The position numbers and the translations under genes were made by a program. Positions 16,760 through 25,886 of a stretch of DNA of 64,000 nucleotides are shown here, piece after piece. Each line of letters begins with the position of its first letter. The stretch's first letter is position 1. The notes below the pieces were generated by a model. The model made no database searches, had not been told where the DNA came from, and worked only from the letters and a program-made list of their open reading frames with translations. This stretch comes from Litchfieldia salsa (GTDB taxonomy: Bacteria; Bacillota; Bacilli; Bacillales; Bacillaceae_L), in contig NZ_FNJU01000001.1 of NCBI RefSeq assembly GCF_900104555.1, positions 496,001-560,000 of the forward strand. Direction: 5' to 3'.

Positions 16760-17935
16760 TTGGCTCTTGTTATAAAAGATATAACGATTTATGCAGAAGA
16801 TGAAACACTACAGAGTGGGTTTATTAAGATACAGGAAGGAAAAATACAGGAGATCGGATCGATGAAAGATTACTCTTTAGTGAATGTTGATCATGAAATA
16901 TCTCTTTCAGAGGATTATAAGATGGTCCCTGGCTTTATCGACTTACACATTCATGGGGTGAATGGATCAGACACGATGGATGGTACAAACTCCTCTTTAC
17001 TAAATATGGCTGCAACACTTCCGAAAGAAGGAACAACGAGCTTTATAGCCACAACAATGACACAGGAAATATCTCTCTTGGAAAAAGTACTAAAGAATAC
17101 AGGAGAATTTATTCATAGTCATCAACAAAAGGGACATGCGGAAATACTTGGCATTCATTTAGAAGGCCCTTTTATTCATTCAAAAATGGCAGGAGCACAA
17201 CCTATCCATCACATAATTCCACCAGATGTAAACCTTCTGACGAGCTGGTTAGATTTATCAAAAAACACAATTCGATTGGTTACTTCAGCTCCTGAGCTAC
17301 CAGGAGGATTAGAGTTAGTGAAGCTTTTAGCAAGAAGAGGTATTGTTTCCTCTATTGGTCACTCAATTGCCAATTATAATGAAGTTTTAGAGTCAATCCA
17401 AGCTGGAGCTACACATATTACTCATTTATTTAATCAAATGCGAGGATTACATCATCGTGAACCTGGGGTTGTTGGGTCGGCATTTTTACAAAAGGACTTA
17501 ATGGTCGAGCTCATTGTTGATGGGATTCATGTGTCACCTGAAATGGTGAAACTTAGTTACCAACAAATAACAGCTGATCGACTCATTTTAATAACTGACT
17601 CAATTCGAGCAAAAGGACTAAGTAATGGAGAATATGATTTAGGTGGACAAAAGGTTTTTGTGAACAACGGAAGAGCTCTGTTAAATGAGCATACCCTTGC
17701 TGGAAGTGTATTATCAATGTCAGATGCTTTTAAAAACATCATTGAGTACACTGGTTGTTCAATCGAAGAAGCCGTTCAAATGAGTTCTACTAACCCTGCA
17801 AAACAAGTCGGTGTTCTTGATCGAAAAGGAACGATAAAAGAAGGAAAAGATGCTGATCTTGTTCTACTGAATCAAAGCAATGATGTGATGATGACTTTTT
17901 GTAAGGGACATCTAGTCTATGAAGCAAAGCAGTAG
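16760..17935 (+). CDS. nagA: N-acetylglucosamine-6-phosphate deacetylase
   Basis: This protein removes acetate from GlcNAc-6-phosphate to give glucosamine-6-phosphate during amino-sugar and cell-wall recycling. It has about 391 residues. Metal and active-site motifs of the amidohydrolase family are present: FIDLHIHGVNGSDTMD, GIHLEGPF, SIGHSIANY, THLFNQMRGLHHREPGVVG and the catalytic Asp in LITDSIRAKG. I prefer TTG 16760, six bases after GGGGTG; GTG 16751 lies inside that ribosome site but would add only three residues. The usual partner nagB is absent here, so nagA stands alone. Confidence 0.92.
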   Translation: MALVIKDITIYAEDETLQSGFIKIQEGKIQEIGSMKDYSLVNVDHEISLSEDYKMVPGFIDLHIHGVNGSDTMDGTNSSLLNMAATLPKEGTTSFIATTMTQEISLLEKVLKNTGEFIHSHQQKGHAEILGIHLEGPFIHSKMAGAQPIHHIIPPDVNLLTSWLDLSKNTIRLVTSAPELPGGLELVKLLARRGIVSSIGHSIANYNEVLESIQAGATHITHLFNQMRGLHHREPGVVGSAFLQKDLMVELIVDGIHVSPEMVKLSYQQITADRLILITDSIRAKGLSNGEYDLGGQKVFVNNGRALLNEHTLAGSVLSMSDAFKNIIEYTGCSIEEAVQMSSTNPAKQVGVLDRKGTIKEGKDADLVLLNQSNDVMMTFCKGHLVYEAKQ

Positions 17936-17964
17936 TTTACGTTGGTTGGTATGTGGTGTTTAGT

Positions 17965-18080
17965 CATTTCGTCGATATATTGGAAAATTCGTAGATATAT
18001 TCTTATTTTCGTAGATATATTTTAAATTTCGTAGATAAAAATAGATTTTCGTAGATATATTCGATATTTCGTAGATAAAC
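17965..18080. repeat. 20-bp phased tandem array B, core CGTAGATA
   Basis: Cores start at 17970 (CGTCGATA), 17990, 18010, 18030, 18050 and 18070, exactly 20 bp apart. The 12 bp between cores are AT-rich and variable. It lies between the nagA stop and the shared terminator and has the same core as array A. Confidence 0.9.
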
Positions 18081-18093
18081 ACAAAATATATCA

Positions 18094-18135
18094 AAAAAAG
18101 CATGATTCCGGTACAATACCGATCTCACGCTTTCT
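18094..18135. terminator. Bidirectional terminator between nagA and the nickel-type ABC operon
   Basis: An imperfect hairpin has inner stem CCGGTA/TACCG and outer stem AAAGC/GCTTT, flanked by an A run on one side and TTTCTT on the other. It sits between convergent genes. Confidence 0.6.
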
Positions 18136-18235
18136 TAAAAGTGCCCATTACTCCTTACAATTGCTTTAAAGTTCACAGGCTGGATCCCTTATTTTCATGC
18201 TACTACTAGTAATTCTAGTAGCCAACTCAATCCTA

Positions 18236-18844
18236 TTAAACACTAAAATGACTAAACTGAATTTCCCGATGACAAATTCTTTGGACAAGCTTAGCCTCAT
18301 GACTGACAACGACGATCCCCATGTTTCTTTTTTCCGCAATACTAAGAACAGCATGCCAAATTTGAGCTTGGGTAATCGAGTCTAGCATTGTAGTCATTTC
18401 GTCGGCGATCAGAAAGCGCGTGTTTGGTCCCAATGCTCGTGCAACACAGAACCGCTGTAGCTCTCCGCCTGATAATTCATTCGGCCAGCGATCTAGCCAA
18501 TCTTTCCTAATACCAAATAAATCTAGTAACTCTTGATCAGGCTCCCATGCTTCATTAAGGGTTTTTCGCATCTTCCATCGAGGGTTAACTGCTTTTTCTG
18601 GATGCTGAAGAATTAATTGAATAGGTTGATAGCCGCTTTTTTGTAACGGTTTTTCACCAAACGTAATCATTCCCTCTGTAGGCTCTTCATAACCAGCTAC
18701 TATCCGGCAGAAAGTTGTTTTCCCACAACCGCTTGGTCCAGTAATCCCAATAATTTCACCTGGCTGTATCGTTAAGTTGACCCCTTGAAACAGCCATGGA
18801 CTATTTTCATAACGAAATCCAATGCCTTTTGCATCAATTTGCAT
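18236..18844 (-). CDS. ABC transporter ATP-binding protein, nickel/peptide type (short, NikE/CntF-like)
   Basis: This is a 202-residue ATPase. Walker A is GPSGCGKTT, the signature is LSGGELQRF and Walker B is FLIADEMTTMLD. The Q-loop region is LILQHPEKAVNPRW, typical of the peptide/nickel (Opp/Dpp/Nik) branch. It ends right after the switch histidine (VVVSHEAKLV) and lacks the C-terminal oligopeptide extension of its partner ATPase, so it is short for the family. It is the last gene of the five-gene importer operon and overlaps the preceding ATPase gene by 11 bp. It presumably powers uptake together with that ATPase. Confidence 0.85.
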   Translation of the reverse strand: MQIDAKGIGFRYENSPWLFQGVNLTIQPGEIIGITGPSGCGKTTFCRIVAGYEEPTEGMITFGEKPLQKSGYQPIQLILQHPEKAVNPRWKMRKTLNEAWEPDQELLDLFGIRKDWLDRWPNELSGGELQRFCVARALGPNTRFLIADEMTTMLDSITQAQIWHAVLSIAEKRNMGIVVVSHEAKLVQRICHREIQFSHFSV

Positions 18845-19760
18845 GGATACACCTCACCATTCCATCCCTTACATCTCTCATTTGTGGCTTCTCTTCATTA
18901 CATTCAGGAGTGGCCAATGGACAACGAGGAGCAAATAAACAGCCAGTAGGTAATTCACTTGGATGGGGCATTGTTCCAGCTATTGGGATGAAGTCATTTT
19001 GAGGTAATGCTCTCCACAAGGCCTTTGTATATGGATGCCTTAGCTCCTCGCCCTTGTTTGTGAAATTTTCTACCGGAGCAATTTCAACAGTCGTTCCTGC
19101 ATAAAAAACAGCAATGTGATCGGCAATTCGAAGGGCTGAATCTATATCATGCGTAATAAACATGACCGCACTGCCAATGTCTGCAAACTCGCGGATATTT
19201 TGTAAGGCTTCTTTCATTACAACAGGATCAAGTCCTGGGGTCGGCTCGTCTGCAATAATCACATTGGCTCCGCTAACCATAGCGGTTGATAGCAAGACCC
19301 TTCGCGCCATTCCACCAGAAAGCTGAAATGGATACATCGATTCAGTTTCTTGCTTTAATTGATAGCGTTCAAATACTTTTCGCTGAACTCCAACTGCATC
19401 CTCACTAATTTTCACTGAAGTACGAACTTGCTTTCCAACCTGCATAAGTGGGTCCAGGTAATTAACCGATTGAGGAACAAGGGCGATTTCCTTCCCTCTT
19501 AAAGCCTTTTGCCGGGCTGGGGTTAGAATCTCACCTTGATATTTAATCGTGCCACTGGTCCTAGCATTGCCCGGAAGGATACCTAGAATGGCATGGGCCA
19601 GTAGACTTTTCCCTGACCCACTTGCACCAACAATTGCAAGGATTTTACCTGCCTCTAGTGTGAGATCTAAGCTTGAAATGACTTGATTATGAATCTGCTT
19701 CAGTCCGGCTTTATACTGCTTAAACGAAACCGAAAAATTCTCTACCTCAAGGATCGCCAT
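18834..19760 (-). CDS. ABC transporter ATP-binding protein, nickel/peptide type (NikD/DppD-like)
   Basis: This 308-residue ATPase has Walker A GASGSGKS, signature LSGGMARRV and Walker B VIIADEPTPGLD. The C-terminal oligopeptide-type extension is seen in HPYTKALWRALPQNDF and in CLFAPRCPLATPEC, a cysteine motif common in this branch. The start is set at ATG 19760 because GAGGAGG directly precedes it; ATG 19775 overlaps that site. It pairs with the short ATPase and with the two permeases upstream in the operon. Confidence 0.88.
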   Translation of the reverse strand: MAILEVENFSVSFKQYKAGLKQIHNQVISSLDLTLEAGKILAIVGASGSGKSLLAHAILGILPGNARTSGTIKYQGEILTPARQKALRGKEIALVPQSVNYLDPLMQVGKQVRTSVKISEDAVGVQRKVFERYQLKQETESMYPFQLSGGMARRVLLSTAMVSGANVIIADEPTPGLDPVVMKEALQNIREFADIGSAVMFITHDIDSALRIADHIAVFYAGTTVEIAPVENFTNKGEELRHPYTKALWRALPQNDFIPIAGTMPHPSELPTGCLFAPRCPLATPECNEEKPQMRDVRDGMVRCIHAN

Positions 19761-19778
19761 TTTATTCCTCCTCATCTA

Positions 19779-20621
19779 TTACTCGTGGGCTCTAAATGGA
19801 TCCATTCGCATTCTAAAATTTTCACCAATATGATCAAATGACCTTACTACCAAAAGCAAACAAAACCCTGGGAAAAAGGCAAGCCACCACATTCCTGATG
19901 ATAAGTATTTCATTGATTCTGCCAAAATAATTCCAATCGCTGGTTCGTGAGGAGACATCCCTAACCCTATAAATGTAATGGCTGCTTCATGTAAAATCAC
20001 ATGAGGAAACATGAGCATAAAACCAATTAAAAGCTGTGGGAAAACATGTGGAAGAATATGATGGATCGCAATCCACCAATGTGATTTCCCCATTTTCTGA
20101 GACGCCTGCACAAATTCTGCAGAACGAACCTGCATCACCTCTGCTCGAATAACCCTTGCTAAGCTTGGCCAATGTGTTAACGCAAGTCCAATCACAATTC
20201 CTTTAAAACCGCCTCCTAATGTAAACGCAATAAGAATCAGTGAGACAAGGTGTGGCACGCTTAGAAAAAGGTCAATGAGCCAGGTGACAATAACATCAGC
20301 CACTTTTCCCATTGCTGCTGCAACTCCTAAGACTAATGCAATTGTTGTACTACCAATCGCTCCAATCACACCAATCCATATACTTAACGAGAGGCCCATA
20401 ACCGTTCGAGCAAACATATCTCTTCCTAACCAATCTGTTCCAAACAAATGATTGAAGGACGGCAGAGCATTTCGATTTTGAAGATTAGTAGATAATTTTC
20501 CTTCATCTACTAGAAAGCTACCTATAATCACTGCGACTAAAAAAAGAAAGGCAAGTCCACTCGATATCAAAGCCCATTGCCTTTTATTAAGAGGGAATCG
20601 GTTGCTAATTGTATGAATCAT
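19779..20621 (-). CDS. ABC transporter permease, nickel/peptide type (NikC/DppC-like)
   Basis: This 280-residue permease has about six helices. The N-terminal segment with FGTDWLGRDMFARTVMGLSL is the DppC/NikC signature. The inner-membrane coupling motif is EFVQASQKMGKSHWWIAIHH, then ILPHVFPQ. It forms the channel with the other permease, whose gene overlaps it by 4 bp (ATGA). Whether the cargo is nickel or a peptide cannot be decided from the permease alone. Confidence 0.88.
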   Translation of the reverse strand: MIHTISNRFPLNKRQWALISSGLAFLFLVAVIIGSFLVDEGKLSTNLQNRNALPSFNHLFGTDWLGRDMFARTVMGLSLSIWIGVIGAIGSTTIALVLGVAAAMGKVADVIVTWLIDLFLSVPHLVSLILIAFTLGGGFKGIVIGLALTHWPSLARVIRAEVMQVRSAEFVQASQKMGKSHWWIAIHHILPHVFPQLLIGFMLMFPHVILHEAAITFIGLGMSPHEPAIGIILAESMKYLSSGMWWLAFFPGFCLLLVVRSFDHIGENFRMRMDPFRAHE

Positions 20622-21607
20622 TTCAGTCGCCCCTCCCTCATCCTCGGATCTAAAATTCGATAGATAATATCAGCCAATAAATTACCTACGAAAACAAATA
20701 GTGTACTAAAAATAACTAAACCTAATAAAAGCGGAACATCTCCTTTTAATCCAGCTTCTACCGTAGCCTGTCCTAGCCCAGGATAAGAAAAGACCTGCTC
20801 AGCCAGTACAACTCCACCGAACAATTCACTAAAGGCAGCGAATTGTAGGGTGATCGCTGGTAGAGCCACATTTCTTAATCCATGTCTCCAAAATAGGATA
20901 AAGCCATGCTCACCTCTCGCTCTTGCAAATAAAACATAATCAGATGCTAGAACATCAAGCAGCTTCTGTCTTGTATGTAACGCAATGTTCGCTACACCAA
21001 CGATACTCAGTGTGAGTGCTGGGAGGATTAGATGTTTAATTCGATCCGCAAGTGTCACATCTTCTGCTAGAACCCCTGCTGGAACTCCCATGCCAATTGG
21101 AAACCATCCTAGCCAAACCGCAAAGACAATAAGGAGAAGAAGCCCCATCCAAAAAGTTGGAGTTGAGGCTAGTGTGAAGCAGTACCATTTAATCAAACGG
21201 TCAATCCATGTACCCTTTTTCAAGGCAGCAATAACACCCATTATAAATCCAATCAATCCTGATAAAATCCATGCAGATATCATGAGTGCGAGGGAATTAA
21301 TAAATCGCTCGCTAATGATATCTGCTACAGGAAGACGATAAATCATCGAAGTACCTAGGTCGCCTTGTACTATAGCTGAACCCCAATTAAAAAATTGCAC
21401 CATTAACGGCTGATCAAGGCCCCAATATTTAGCGATCAATTCTCGCTGTTCAGGACCTACCTTTAATAAATCAGCACCGATATAGGCTTGAATCGGATCA
21501 ATGGGTGAGTTTTTTATTAATAGAAAGGAGATGAAACAAATGGCGACTAACAACGTCACCATTCTAATTCCTTTTAATAGTAGAAATTTCAGGAACCCTT
21601 TACCCAT
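20618..21607 (-). CDS. ABC transporter permease, nickel/peptide type (NikB/DppB-like)
   Basis: This 329-residue permease has the typical N-terminal helix and FLLIKNSPIDPIQAYIGADL, as in NikB/DppB. The coupling motif is LASDYVLFARARGEHGFILF, then WRHGLRNVALPAITL. The end, NLLADIIYRILDPRMREG, is the family C-terminus. The start codon is 2 bp after the stop of the substrate-binding gene, so the two are tightly coupled. Confidence 0.88.
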   Translation of the reverse strand: MGKGFLKFLLLKGIRMVTLLVAICFISFLLIKNSPIDPIQAYIGADLLKVGPEQRELIAKYWGLDQPLMVQFFNWGSAIVQGDLGTSMIYRLPVADIISERFINSLALMISAWILSGLIGFIMGVIAALKKGTWIDRLIKWYCFTLASTPTFWMGLLLLIVFAVWLGWFPIGMGVPAGVLAEDVTLADRIKHLILPALTLSIVGVANIALHTRQKLLDVLASDYVLFARARGEHGFILFWRHGLRNVALPAITLQFAAFSELFGGVVLAEQVFSYPGLGQATVEAGLKGDVPLLLGLVIFSTLFVFVGNLLADIIYRILDPRMREGRLK

Positions 21608-21609
21608 TG

Positions 21610-23226
21610 CTACTCATTCCATTTCCATTCTGTGATGTTATCAGTTGCTGGCCAGCCATGTCCATGAACATGGATTCGCTGCTCCCCGATATCTAAGCCA
21701 TCCTTCACTAAATACAAGTGATTAATATTCACTAACCATGCCCAAGGGGCGTCATCCTTTGCACTTAAGCCCGTTGTTCCGTCCCATTGAGCACTCTTCC
21801 AATATTCATTCGCTTCATTTTCATCTGTAGCATGAAGAGCCTTTTTAAAATTGTCATCGACTGTCTTATTTTCATAATAGCCTGTGTTGTAGTACCCTAC
21901 TCCACCAAATTCACTACCATAAATATTGTACATTTCGTGTGGGTCATGACTTCCCCAACCCATCAGAACCGCATTTGAATGCATATTCTTTTCAATCTCA
22001 TCCCAGCTTCCACCCTCTAGCTTAATATGAATACCTAGAGGTTTCATCATATCTGCAACAGCAATGGATAAAGATTGTCTTACCGTATCATCTGCCACAT
22101 AATAGAGAGTAAATTCAGCTTTTAAAGATCCTTTTTCAAGAATTCCATCTCCATCTTGATCCTTCCAGCCTGCTTTTTCTAAAAGCTTCTGTGCCCCGTC
22201 CATATCAGCATCTTCTATAACTGTATCCGGATTCCACCATGGAAGTCCATCAACTGACGTATAGGCGGGCGTTCCTTGACCTTCTAGTAATCCATCAACA
22301 AGTGCTTGTCTGTCCACCGATATGTTAATGGCCTGCCGAATCGCAGGATCAGCTGTTACATCATTTCCAATCGGATCTCCATCTTCAGTAAATTCTCCAG
22401 CTTTCACAAAAGGAAAAACAATACCGCGGTTATCAACCGTCTTTACCGATTCTAATCTCATACCTGGAACTGACTGCGTGCTAAATGCAGCTGGTATTGA
22501 AACAGCATCAACTCCACCTGCTTGAGCAGCAGCAAATGACGCATCCTCACTTAAAAATAAAAATGTGATCTTATTAAAATAAGGCTTATCATCATAGTAT
22601 TCAGGATTAGCCTCTACAATAAGCTGTTGCCCCTTGTCCCACTGTACTAATTGAAATGGTCCTGAGCCTACAGGTTTTTCTGCATAGTTAGCACCATATG
22701 CATGTTTTGGCACAATCCCTGTCCCAATTAACGTATTCACAAACGTAGATTGCGGCTCTTTTAATGTGAAAGCTACTGTGTAATCACCCTTTGCCTCCAC
22801 TTTATCCAATACACTCAGATCCACAACTGAACCTGCTTCTGAAGCTGTCTCAAAGGTAAAAACGACATCGTTAGCAGTTAAAGCTTGTCCGTCTGAGAAT
22901 TTCACATCATCACGTAAATAAACTGTCCAGACCATACCATCCTCGCTCACTTCATAATCAGTCGCTAAATCATTCACAATTTTTAAGTCGTTATCTCTCT
23001 TTAACAATGTACTCTGAAAAAGGGGTGAACCATAACGTCCCCAGCCTGTCGTTGGATCAAACCCTGTTTCTGGCTCAGACCCAATCGCTAACACAAGCTC
23101 ATCTTTTTGCTTTTCAGTTTCTATCGTTCTATCACTACTAGACTCATTTTGCTTCGATTGGCTACAACCCGCTATCACGAACAAAACAAGAACTGCCACA
23201 ATAAATCCAAAACATCTTCTCCCCAA
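21610..23226 (-). CDS. Nickel/oligopeptide-type ABC substrate-binding lipoprotein (NikA/CntA-like)
   Basis: This 538-residue lipoprotein of binding-protein family 5 has a signal ending in VLFVIAGC (cysteine near residue 21). GSEPETGFDPTTGWGRYGSP resembles nickel/cobalt (NikA, CntA) rather than dipeptide binders, and the C-terminal RIHVHGHGWPATDNITEWKW is histidine-rich. A full importer follows in the operon, and urea transporter and urease operons lie 1-12 kb away on the same strand, which supports nickel uptake for urease (inference from context). The start is TTG 23226 with GAGGTG upstream. Confidence 0.82.
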   Translation of the reverse strand: MGRRCFGFIVAVLVLFVIAGCSQSKQNESSSDRTIETEKQKDELVLAIGSEPETGFDPTTGWGRYGSPLFQSTLLKRDNDLKIVNDLATDYEVSEDGMVWTVYLRDDVKFSDGQALTANDVVFTFETASEAGSVVDLSVLDKVEAKGDYTVAFTLKEPQSTFVNTLIGTGIVPKHAYGANYAEKPVGSGPFQLVQWDKGQQLIVEANPEYYDDKPYFNKITFLFLSEDASFAAAQAGGVDAVSIPAAFSTQSVPGMRLESVKTVDNRGIVFPFVKAGEFTEDGDPIGNDVTADPAIRQAINISVDRQALVDGLLEGQGTPAYTSVDGLPWWNPDTVIEDADMDGAQKLLEKAGWKDQDGDGILEKGSLKAEFTLYYVADDTVRQSLSIAVADMMKPLGIHIKLEGGSWDEIEKNMHSNAVLMGWGSHDPHEMYNIYGSEFGGVGYYNTGYYENKTVDDNFKKALHATDENEANEYWKSAQWDGTTGLSAKDDAPWAWLVNINHLYLVKDGLDIGEQRIHVHGHGWPATDNITEWKWNE

Positions 23227-23254
23227 AAAAATTCACCTCATATTTTTTTCTGTA

Positions 23255-23286
23255 TGTAAAATTGTTTCCAATATGTTCAATATTGG
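23255..23286 (-). promoter_or_regulatory. Possible operator region upstream of the nickel-type importer
   Basis: A palindrome CCAATA-N7-TATTGG lies at 23268-23286. Overlapping it, TGTAAAATTGTTTCCAA keeps only one TnrA half-site, although the flanking TGTATGTAAAATT is shared with the urtA upstream region. This is weak evidence for a specific regulator. Confidence 0.3.
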
Positions 23287-23656
23287 TGTGACTGGTTCCA
23301 TAGTGGGCTACCATTCTTTTTTCAAAAATTTAGACACTTCCCCATTAAACACGATGTCTAAGAATCTATTATAATAATTGATCATAACACGCCTTGGTAC
23401 TAAACAGAATAGCAATATTCCTCTAAAGTTTTAACTAGCCCAACAACCGAAATAGCGGTCTAGTTGGAATCAATAGTGGAAATAAAACTGATTTAAAACC
23501 TTACTCACCATCATACATCAAAATGAGATTCTCTTCCTTTAAAATAAAATGTCTTGTCCTTAATCACACAGCCAGGAGTAGTAAAATAAGCGGAATTTTT
23601 CCGTTTATTAACCAGACCTGATGCTTAACATGCTTTCCCCTTGATCCTTCTTTTAT
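23287..23656. other. Gene-free stretch upstream of the nickel-type importer
   Basis: AT-rich DNA without a supportable gene. It probably contains the importer promoter, but I cannot place it. A short open reading frame here runs into the adjacent hairpin element and is not credible. Confidence 0.5.
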
Positions 23657-23873
23657 AAGGCTCTTTTCTATAAGATTGTTGTTTTTAGACATAGTTAATG
23701 TGTAGAGCTCGTTGATTGGAACGGAAGGTATGTGACTCCTGCGGGATGTGCAGGCAGGATGAGACCCCGCAGGAACGAGGAGGCTCATCACCTGCCCCGC
23801 GGAAAGCACATACCTGGAGTGCAAATCAACCTAACCTAGTCAAATAGCAACAAACTTTGAGAAAACAGCCTTT
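23657..23873. repeat. Hairpin-forming dispersed element, copy 3, with terminal inverted repeats
   Basis: The ends are inverted repeats of about 27 bp. The left end begins AAGGCTCTTTTCTATAAGAT; the right end, reversed, reads AAGGCTGTTTTCTCAAAGTT. Inside, GTTGATT pairs with AATCAAC, AGGTATGTG with CACATACCT, and CTCCTGCGGG with CCCGCAGGA. No transposase is encoded. The architecture resembles a MITE or structured intergenic repeat. Confidence 0.8.
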
Positions 23874-24009
23874 TATAAAAATAACTATTTTCATCCCCAT
23901 CGAGTGCCACAATGAATGCAACCTCACATATGGATTGAAAATAAGCAATTTTTACCTTACCTCTACTGAATCGTGTTATAATATATAAAAAAAAATCGGA
24001 GTGATATTA

Positions 24010-24282
24010 ATGGAAGAAACATTAAAATTAATTCTTAATGAACTAATAGAACTTAAAGAAGGACAACAAGAACTAAAGAAAGATGTTTCAAGTATTAAAG
24101 ATAATCTTACAAACGGTCTGGGACCATATTTTGAACACATAGAGAAACATATTGATGAAAAGACAGCAGAATTTAAAGAAAGGTTAGAGGAGCAAGAAAG
24201 ATTCCTTGATACTTTAGCAGCACGGTCAGTAAAACACGAAAGTGAAATCAAAAACTTTACACGCTTATTGAACGACAAATAA
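24010..24282 (+). CDS. Small coiled-coil protein of unknown function
   Basis: This 90-residue, highly charged protein is predicted as almost entirely helical. Heptad-like stretches are LKLILNELIELKEGQQELKK and EKTAEFKERLEEQERFLDTL. GGAGTGAT supports ATG 24010; the GTG at 24001 lies within that ribosome site. It resembles short Bacillus hypothetical coiled-coil proteins. It stands alone between the hairpin element and the urea transporter terminator. Confidence 0.65.
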   Translation: MEETLKLILNELIELKEGQQELKKDVSSIKDNLTNGLGPYFEHIEKHIDEKTAEFKERLEEQERFLDTLAARSVKHESEIKNFTRLLNDK

Positions 24283-24353
24283 GGGAGTACTTTGATTTTA
24301 TCTGTAGCATTTCCTCCTATTTCCACAATCTGTGTAGGTTTTGCTTAAGAAAA

Positions 24354-24388
24354 AAAATCACCCCAGCACATAGGTCTGTTCGTGATTT
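24354..24388 (-). terminator. Intrinsic terminator of the urt operon
   Basis: On the minus strand AAATCAC pairs with GTGATTT, followed by a run of T. It lies about 40 bp past the urtE stop codon. Confidence 0.65.
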
Positions 24389-24427
24389 ATTTTAATGATA
24401 TTCAATTTTCTAAACCTCTTACCCTTC

Positions 24428-25126
24428 TTAAACACTCAAATACCGATATACATCTTCATCCTTTATCTCTTCTACAGAGCTTTCATAAACGATTGATCCA
24501 TGGTCAATCACATAAATGTAATCTGCTACACTTTTTGCATAGTCCAAATTTTGTTCGACTAAAATCATCGATGTTTTACTCTTTTCTTTAATATCACGTA
24601 TGACTCTTTGAATATCCTCAACAATATTAGGCTGAATTCCTTCTGTTGGTTCATCTAATAATAAGAATGATGGATTAGAAACCAAGGCTCTTGCAATCGC
24701 TAGTTGCTGCTGTTGCCCTCCACTTAAGTCCCCGCCATTACGCTTCTTAAATTCTTTTAAAATTGGAAAGTATTCATAGATATCTTCTCGAATTGTATTT
24801 TTCTTTGACCCACCACTTGCTTCTAGACCAATTAATAGATTTTCATAAACCGTTAGCTTCGGAAAAATCTCTCTACCTTGTGGAACATAACCAATCCCAT
24901 GTGTAGCACGATAGGATGGACTTTTTTTCGTGATATTATCATTCTTAAAAAGAATACTTCCACTCTTCGGTGATAAGATACCCATAATGGCTTTTAATAA
25001 GGTTGTTTTACCAACACCATTTCGTCCCATAATACAAACCACTTGGCTTTCCTTCACCTTTAGCTGAATGTTTCGTATCACCATGCTCTCACCGTACCCG
25101 ACCTCAACGTTATCCAGTTCTAGCAT
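24428..25126 (-). CDS. urtE: Urea ABC transporter ATP-binding protein UrtE
   Basis: This 232-residue ATPase is of the branched-chain amino acid (LivF) type: Walker A GRNGVGKTT, signature LSGGQQQQL, Walker B FLLLDEPTEGIQPNIV. The last feature and GYGESMVIRN near the start are characteristic of UrtE. It works with UrtD to drive urea import. I start at ATG 25126 because AAAGGAGG lies 9 bases upstream; the open frame extends further into urtD but without support. It is the last gene of urtABCDE. Confidence 0.92.
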   Translation of the reverse strand: MLELDNVEVGYGESMVIRNIQLKVKESQVVCIMGRNGVGKTTLLKAIMGILSPKSGSILFKNDNITKKSPSYRATHGIGYVPQGREIFPKLTVYENLLIGLEASGGSKKNTIREDIYEYFPILKEFKKRNGGDLSGGQQQQLAIARALVSNPSFLLLDEPTEGIQPNIVEDIQRVIRDIKEKSKTSMILVEQNLDYAKSVADYIYVIDHGSIVYESSVEEIKDEDVYRYLSV

Positions 25127-25130
25127 TTGA

Positions 25131-25886
25131 TTAAGCCTCCTTTCGACCAAGATATACCTCACGAACCCGAGGATCATTTTGAACTTCTTCCATTGAACCT
25201 TGACAAAGTAATTGACCTTCATGCATCACTGTCACGATATCCGCGTACTCTTTCACAAAATCCATATCATGCTCAACAATTAATACGGTTCGATCCTTTG
25301 CAATCTCACGAATCATTTCTCCTGTCTTCAGTCTCTCAGCTTTAGACATTCCTGCGATCGGTTCATCTAATAAAACAAGACCTGGATCCTGCAGTAAAAC
25401 CATTGCGATTTCTAACCATTGCTTTTGCCCATGTGATAGTGATCCTGCCTGTTGGTCCTTTTCATCGATTAACCCGGTTAAATGTAGCATTTTTTCAATA
25501 TCTTCTTGTTGGCTTTTTGTTATTTTTGCAGTAATGGTTGCCCAAAGTCCCTTATCCTGTTTTAAGGAAATGACCATATTTTCATAAACGGTTAAGTTTT
25601 GAAAGATCGAAGGCGTTTGGAACTTTCGAGAGATTCCGATATGGACGATTTTAAAATCCTTTAATTTCACTAGATTTTGATCCTCCATATACACAACCTT
25701 TCCTTTACTGACTTGAGTTTTCCCACAAATAACATCTAATAAAGTCGTCTTTCCTGCCCCATTAGGCCCAATCAAGAAATGCACTTTATTATTTGTTACC
25801 TTAAAATTCAAATTCGTAATGGCTTTAAATCCACTAAATTCAACTGTAATTTTTTTCGACTCTAGCACTGTTTGGCTGTTTAGCAT
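25131..25886 (-). CDS. urtD: Urea ABC transporter ATP-binding protein UrtD
   Basis: This 251-residue LivG-type ATPase has Walker A GPNGAGKTT, signature LSHGQKQWLE (the HGQKQWLE variant is typical of UrtD) and Walker B LVLLDEPIAGM. The ending PRVREVYLGRKEA is typical of the family. ATG 25886 follows TGGAGTGG; the GTG at 25895 lies in that ribosome site. Its first 47 bases overlap the 3' end of urtC, so translation is coupled. Confidence 0.93.
   Translation of the reverse strand: MLNSQTVLESKKITVEFSGFKAITNLNFKVTNNKVHFLIGPNGAGKTTLLDVICGKTQVSKGKVVYMEDQNLVKLKDFKIVHIGISRKFQTPSIFQNLTVYENMVISLKQDKGLWATITAKITKSQQEDIEKMLHLTGLIDEKDQQAGSLSHGQKQWLEIAMVLLQDPGLVLLDEPIAGMSKAERLKTGEMIREIAKDRTVLIVEHDMDFVKEYADIVTVMHEGQLLCQGSMEEVQNDPRVREVYLGRKEA

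Noticed and set aside
17965-18080. CRISPR array or plasmid-like iterons
   Set aside because: Cores are only 8 bp with 12-bp AT-rich gaps, too short for CRISPR, and no replication gene is near.
23564-23824. 86-codon minus-strand open reading frame
   Set aside because: It runs through the hairpin element, has no ribosome site and its composition is that of the repeat.
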